The translations under genes and the position numbers were made by a program. From Natronohydrobacter sp. (GTDB lineage Bacteria; Pseudomonadota; Alphaproteobacteria; Rhodobacterales; Rhodobacteraceae), in assembly GCA_007123015.1 (NCBI GenBank), contig SKSL01000065.1, forward strand, positions 1 to 8,817: a stretch of 8,817 nt of DNA. Reading direction: 5' to 3'. Below, piece by piece: positions 6,951-8,817 of this stretch. Each line of letters starts with the position of its first letter. The first letter of the stretch is position 1. The notes beneath the pieces are model-generated. The model saw nothing but the letters and a program-made list of their open reading frames with translations. It was not told the origin of the DNA and did not search any database.

Positions 6951-7090
6951 TATCGGTTTTGCTTGTTCTGACATGTGTAATATGGTTTTACGAGGGAAAA
7001 GCTCAACGGGATTCCATTGCATGCCGAGAGAGGTTGCGCGCGGGCCCGTATGATCATGCGGCACAAAGCTGCTCAAAACGGGAACCGAAG

Positions 7091-7960
7091 ATGCAACTGT
7101 CAAAAGCTCTTTCTACATCAGCTGCGGCGCTCATTGGTACAACGACTGCCATGAAAGCCACCGCAGACGAATTCCTGCCGCAACTGCCGGTTCTGGGTGC
7201 CCCTGTGCCTGATGGGACAGCCTTGCAGACCCCGTATACGGCTTTGGCGCGTGAAGTGGTGTTTCTGGACAATCTGCTGCTCTGGATCATCGTGCCTATC
7301 ACGTTGTTTGTGACAGGGTTGCTGATCTGGGTGATTGTCTTTCACAATCGCAGGGCCAATCCCGAACCTGCGCGCTTCACCCATAACACACCGCTTGAAG
7401 TGGCATGGACCGTCGTTCCTTCGTTGATCCTGCTCTTCATCGCATTGTTCACGTTCCCGGCGCTGCGTCACCAGCAGATCATGCCGGAATCCGATGTGAC
7501 CATCAAGGTGACCGGGCTGCAGTGGTACTGGGATTATGAATATGTCGATCACGGCGTACAATTCTCGCAATTCATGCTGGAACGCGACGAGCTTGCCGAT
7601 TTCGGTTATACGGATGATCTGTATTTGCTGGCGACCGATACTGCGATGGTCGTTCCCGTCAACCGTGACATCGTGCTGCAAGTCACGGCGGGTGATGTGA
7701 TCCATTCCTGGACGATCCCGGCCTTTGGCGTGAAGCAGGACGGTGTACCGGGCCGTCTGGCAGAACTCTGGTTCAACGCCGAAGAAGAAGGCATTTATTT
7801 CGGTCAGTGTTCCGAGCTTTGCGGGATCAATCATGCCTATATGCCGATCACAGTGAAAGTGGTGTCAGATGCCGAATATGTCGCCTGGCTTGAGCGGCAG
7901 GGGGCTGATCTGGCCGCTGCACCGGATTGGATGCGCGAAGTCCAGCTGGCCGCAAATTAA
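7091..7960 (+). CDS. ctaC: cytochrome c oxidase subunit II (aa3 type)
   Basis: 289 residues (also called coxB). It carries the CuA centre that takes electrons from cytochrome c at the periplasmic face of the terminal oxidase. A probable, weakly hydrophobic signal peptide (about 1-25, ending KATA before DEFLPQLPVLG) precedes two membrane helices (about 61-84 and 105-125), then the periplasmic cupredoxin domain. CuA ligands are all present: His205, Cys240, Glu242 (backbone), Cys244, His248, Met251 in GQCSELCGINHAYMPI. The aromatic electron-entry patch is GLQWYWDYEY (142-151), Trp145 matching the entry tryptophan of Paracoccus. The frame is open far upstream, but the ATG at 7091 gives the family N-terminus; its ribosome binding site is weak (GGGA at 7080-7083). 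ctaB follows after 35 bp, the order known from Paracoccus and relatives. Start confidence is lower than gene confidence. Confidence 0.96.
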   Translation: MQLSKALSTSAAALIGTTTAMKATADEFLPQLPVLGAPVPDGTALQTPYTALAREVVFLDNLLLWIIVPITLFVTGLLIWVIVFHNRRANPEPARFTHNTPLEVAWTVVPSLILLFIALFTFPALRHQQIMPESDVTIKVTGLQWYWDYEYVDHGVQFSQFMLERDELADFGYTDDLYLLATDTAMVVPVNRDIVLQVTAGDVIHSWTIPAFGVKQDGVPGRLAELWFNAEEEGIYFGQCSELCGINHAYMPITVKVVSDAEYVAWLERQGADLAAAPDWMREVQLAAN

Positions 7961-7995
7961 GCCATCCTGCGTCGTGTTCCTGATTGGGCAGCAAA

Positions 7996-8817
7996 ATGAC
8001 CGACCTCCGCACTGATATACCCTATGCCACACAAGGCGAAGGCAGCTTTGGCGACTATGTGGCCTTGCTCAAGCCGCGCGTGATGTCCTTGGTAGTGTTT
8101 ACGGCGCTGGTCGGCATGCTGGTCGCACCCGGCAGCCTGCATCCAGTCGAGGCCTTGGCGGCGATCATCTTCATCGCGTTGGGGGCAGGGGCCTCGGGCG
8201 CACTCAACATGTGGTGGGATGCCGATATCGACCAAGTGATGAAGCGCACGGCCAAGCGCCCGATACCGGCGGGCAAGGTCGCTCCGGGAGAGGCGCTTGG
8301 GCTGGGCATCGCGCTCTCGGGTCTGTCGGTGATCATGCTGTGGTTGGCGACCAATGCGCTGGCCGGGTTTCTGCTGGCGTTCACGATCTTTTTCTATGCG
8401 GTCGTCTATTCGATGTGGCTGAAGCGTGCCACACCGCAGAATATCGTGATCGGGGGCGCTGCGGGTGCCTTCCCGCCGCTTATCGGCTGGGTGGCTGTCA
8501 CTGGGTCTGTCAGCCTTGAAGCCTGCCTGATGTTCATGCTGATCTTCATGTGGACGCCACCGCATTTCTGGGCACTGGCGCTGTTCATGAAATCCGATTA
8601 TCACAAGGCGAAGGTACCGATGCTGACGGTCACGCATGGGCGCAAGGCCACGCGCGCGCACATCTTGACCTATACGGTTGCGCTGGTGCCGTTCGCTCTG
8701 GCGGCCGGGCTGACCTCGATCGGGGGGCCGGTTTATCTGGTGCTTGCGCTGGTGCTGAACATGATGTTCCTGCAGGGCGCCGTTGCAATCTGGCGGCGTG
8801 ATGAAGCGCGGGCCGAA
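7996..8817 (+). CDS. ctaB: protoheme IX farnesyltransferase (heme o synthase), cut at right edge
   Basis: 274 codons are visible and the frame is still open at position 8817; the family usually has about 290-320 residues, so only the end is missing. It adds a farnesyl group to heme B to give heme O, which becomes heme A for the aa3 oxidase. It is an integral inner-membrane UbiA-type prenyltransferase. Signature motifs: LLKPRVM (24-30); NMWWDADID (71-79) giving the NxxxDxxxD prenyl-diphosphate/Mg site with Asn71, Asp75, Asp79; the conserved MKRTAKRPIPAG (82-93); MWTPPHFWALAL (185-196); and DYHKAKVPM (201-209), the second conserved aspartate region. Around eight hydrophobic helices are present. 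The ATG at 7996 begins 35 bp after the ctaC stop, with only a weak ribosome binding site (GGGCAG), so it is likely in one operon with ctaC. By known gene order ctaG and ctaE would be expected next. Confidence 0.95.
   Translation, partial: MTDLRTDIPYATQGEGSFGDYVALLKPRVMSLVVFTALVGMLVAPGSLHPVEALAAIIFIALGAGASGALNMWWDADIDQVMKRTAKRPIPAGKVAPGEALGLGIALSGLSVIMLWLATNALAGFLLAFTIFFYAVVYSMWLKRATPQNIVIGGAAGAFPPLIGWVAVTGSVSLEACLMFMLIFMWTPPHFWALALFMKSDYHKAKVPMLTVTHGRKATRAHILTYTVALVPFALAAGLTSIGGPVYLVLALVLNMMFLQGAVAIWRRDEARAE

Larger units (their letters stand above)
6865..7090. promoter_or_regulatory. divergent intergenic region between tldD and ctaC
   Basis: These 226 bp separate the two divergent start codons, so they should hold the promoters for both directions. 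The half nearest tldD (about 6905-6985) is AT-richer than its surroundings and contains two inverted repeats (separate entries). Possible -10-like hexamers are AATAAT on the minus strand (6910-6915), with TTGTCG 15 bp upstream at 6931-6936, and TAATAT on the plus strand (6978-6983), which lacks a good -35. None of these is strong enough to assign a promoter. The ctaC leader from about 6985 to 7090 shows no clear structure. Confidence 0.55.

Noticed and set aside
6863..7090. Plus-strand open frame before ctaC with a hydrophobic stretch (LLVLTCVIWFYEG)
   Set aside because: No ribosome binding site, it starts inside the tldD start region, and it would add a non-homologous extension to CtaC. Chance openness of the intergenic frame is more likely, though it is noted as a start ambiguity.

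Overview
The window looks like an ordinary chromosomal segment of an alphaproteobacterium, most likely a member of the Rhodobacteraceae (roseobacter/Paracoccus side). Three things point there. The CtaC protein resembles Paracoccus-type aa3 oxidase subunit II. The order ctaC-ctaB is typical of that group. The base composition is moderately GC-rich, with strong third-position bias that leaves very long stop-free antisense frames. I cannot name a genus. All genes look intact: no frameshifts, mobile elements, tRNA/rRNA genes or CRISPR arrays were seen, and no stretch longer than 300 bases lacks a gene.

Layout. Positions 1-6864 are all minus strand, read from right to left: tldD (metalloprotease), a small multi-pass membrane protein of unknown function whose start overlaps the tldD stop by one base, dprA, topA, scoA, and the first 35 codons of scoB, cut by the left edge. 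From 7091 the plus strand carries ctaC (coxB, cytochrome c oxidase subunit II) and ctaB (heme o synthase), the latter cut by the right edge. The only divergent promoter region is the 226 bp between tldD and ctaC.

How the genes work together. ScoA and ScoB form a 3-oxoacid CoA-transferase, linking ketone bodies or polyhydroxybutyrate breakdown to acetoacetyl-CoA. DprA and TopA are DNA-handling proteins (RecA loading on single strands; relaxation of negative supercoils) and are often neighbours in bacteria. TldD is one half of the TldD/TldE peptidase; the TldE/PmbA partner is not in the window. CtaC is a structural subunit of the terminal oxidase, and CtaB makes heme O, the precursor of its heme A.

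I found no convincing undescribed system. The points most worth a second look are non-coding: a near-perfect 20-bp palindrome plus a second inverted repeat between tldD and ctaC, and a hairpin in the dprA leader that could cover its ribosome binding site and carries a 10-base match to the 16S rRNA 3' end. The TldD-coupled membrane protein is the only protein of unknown function.
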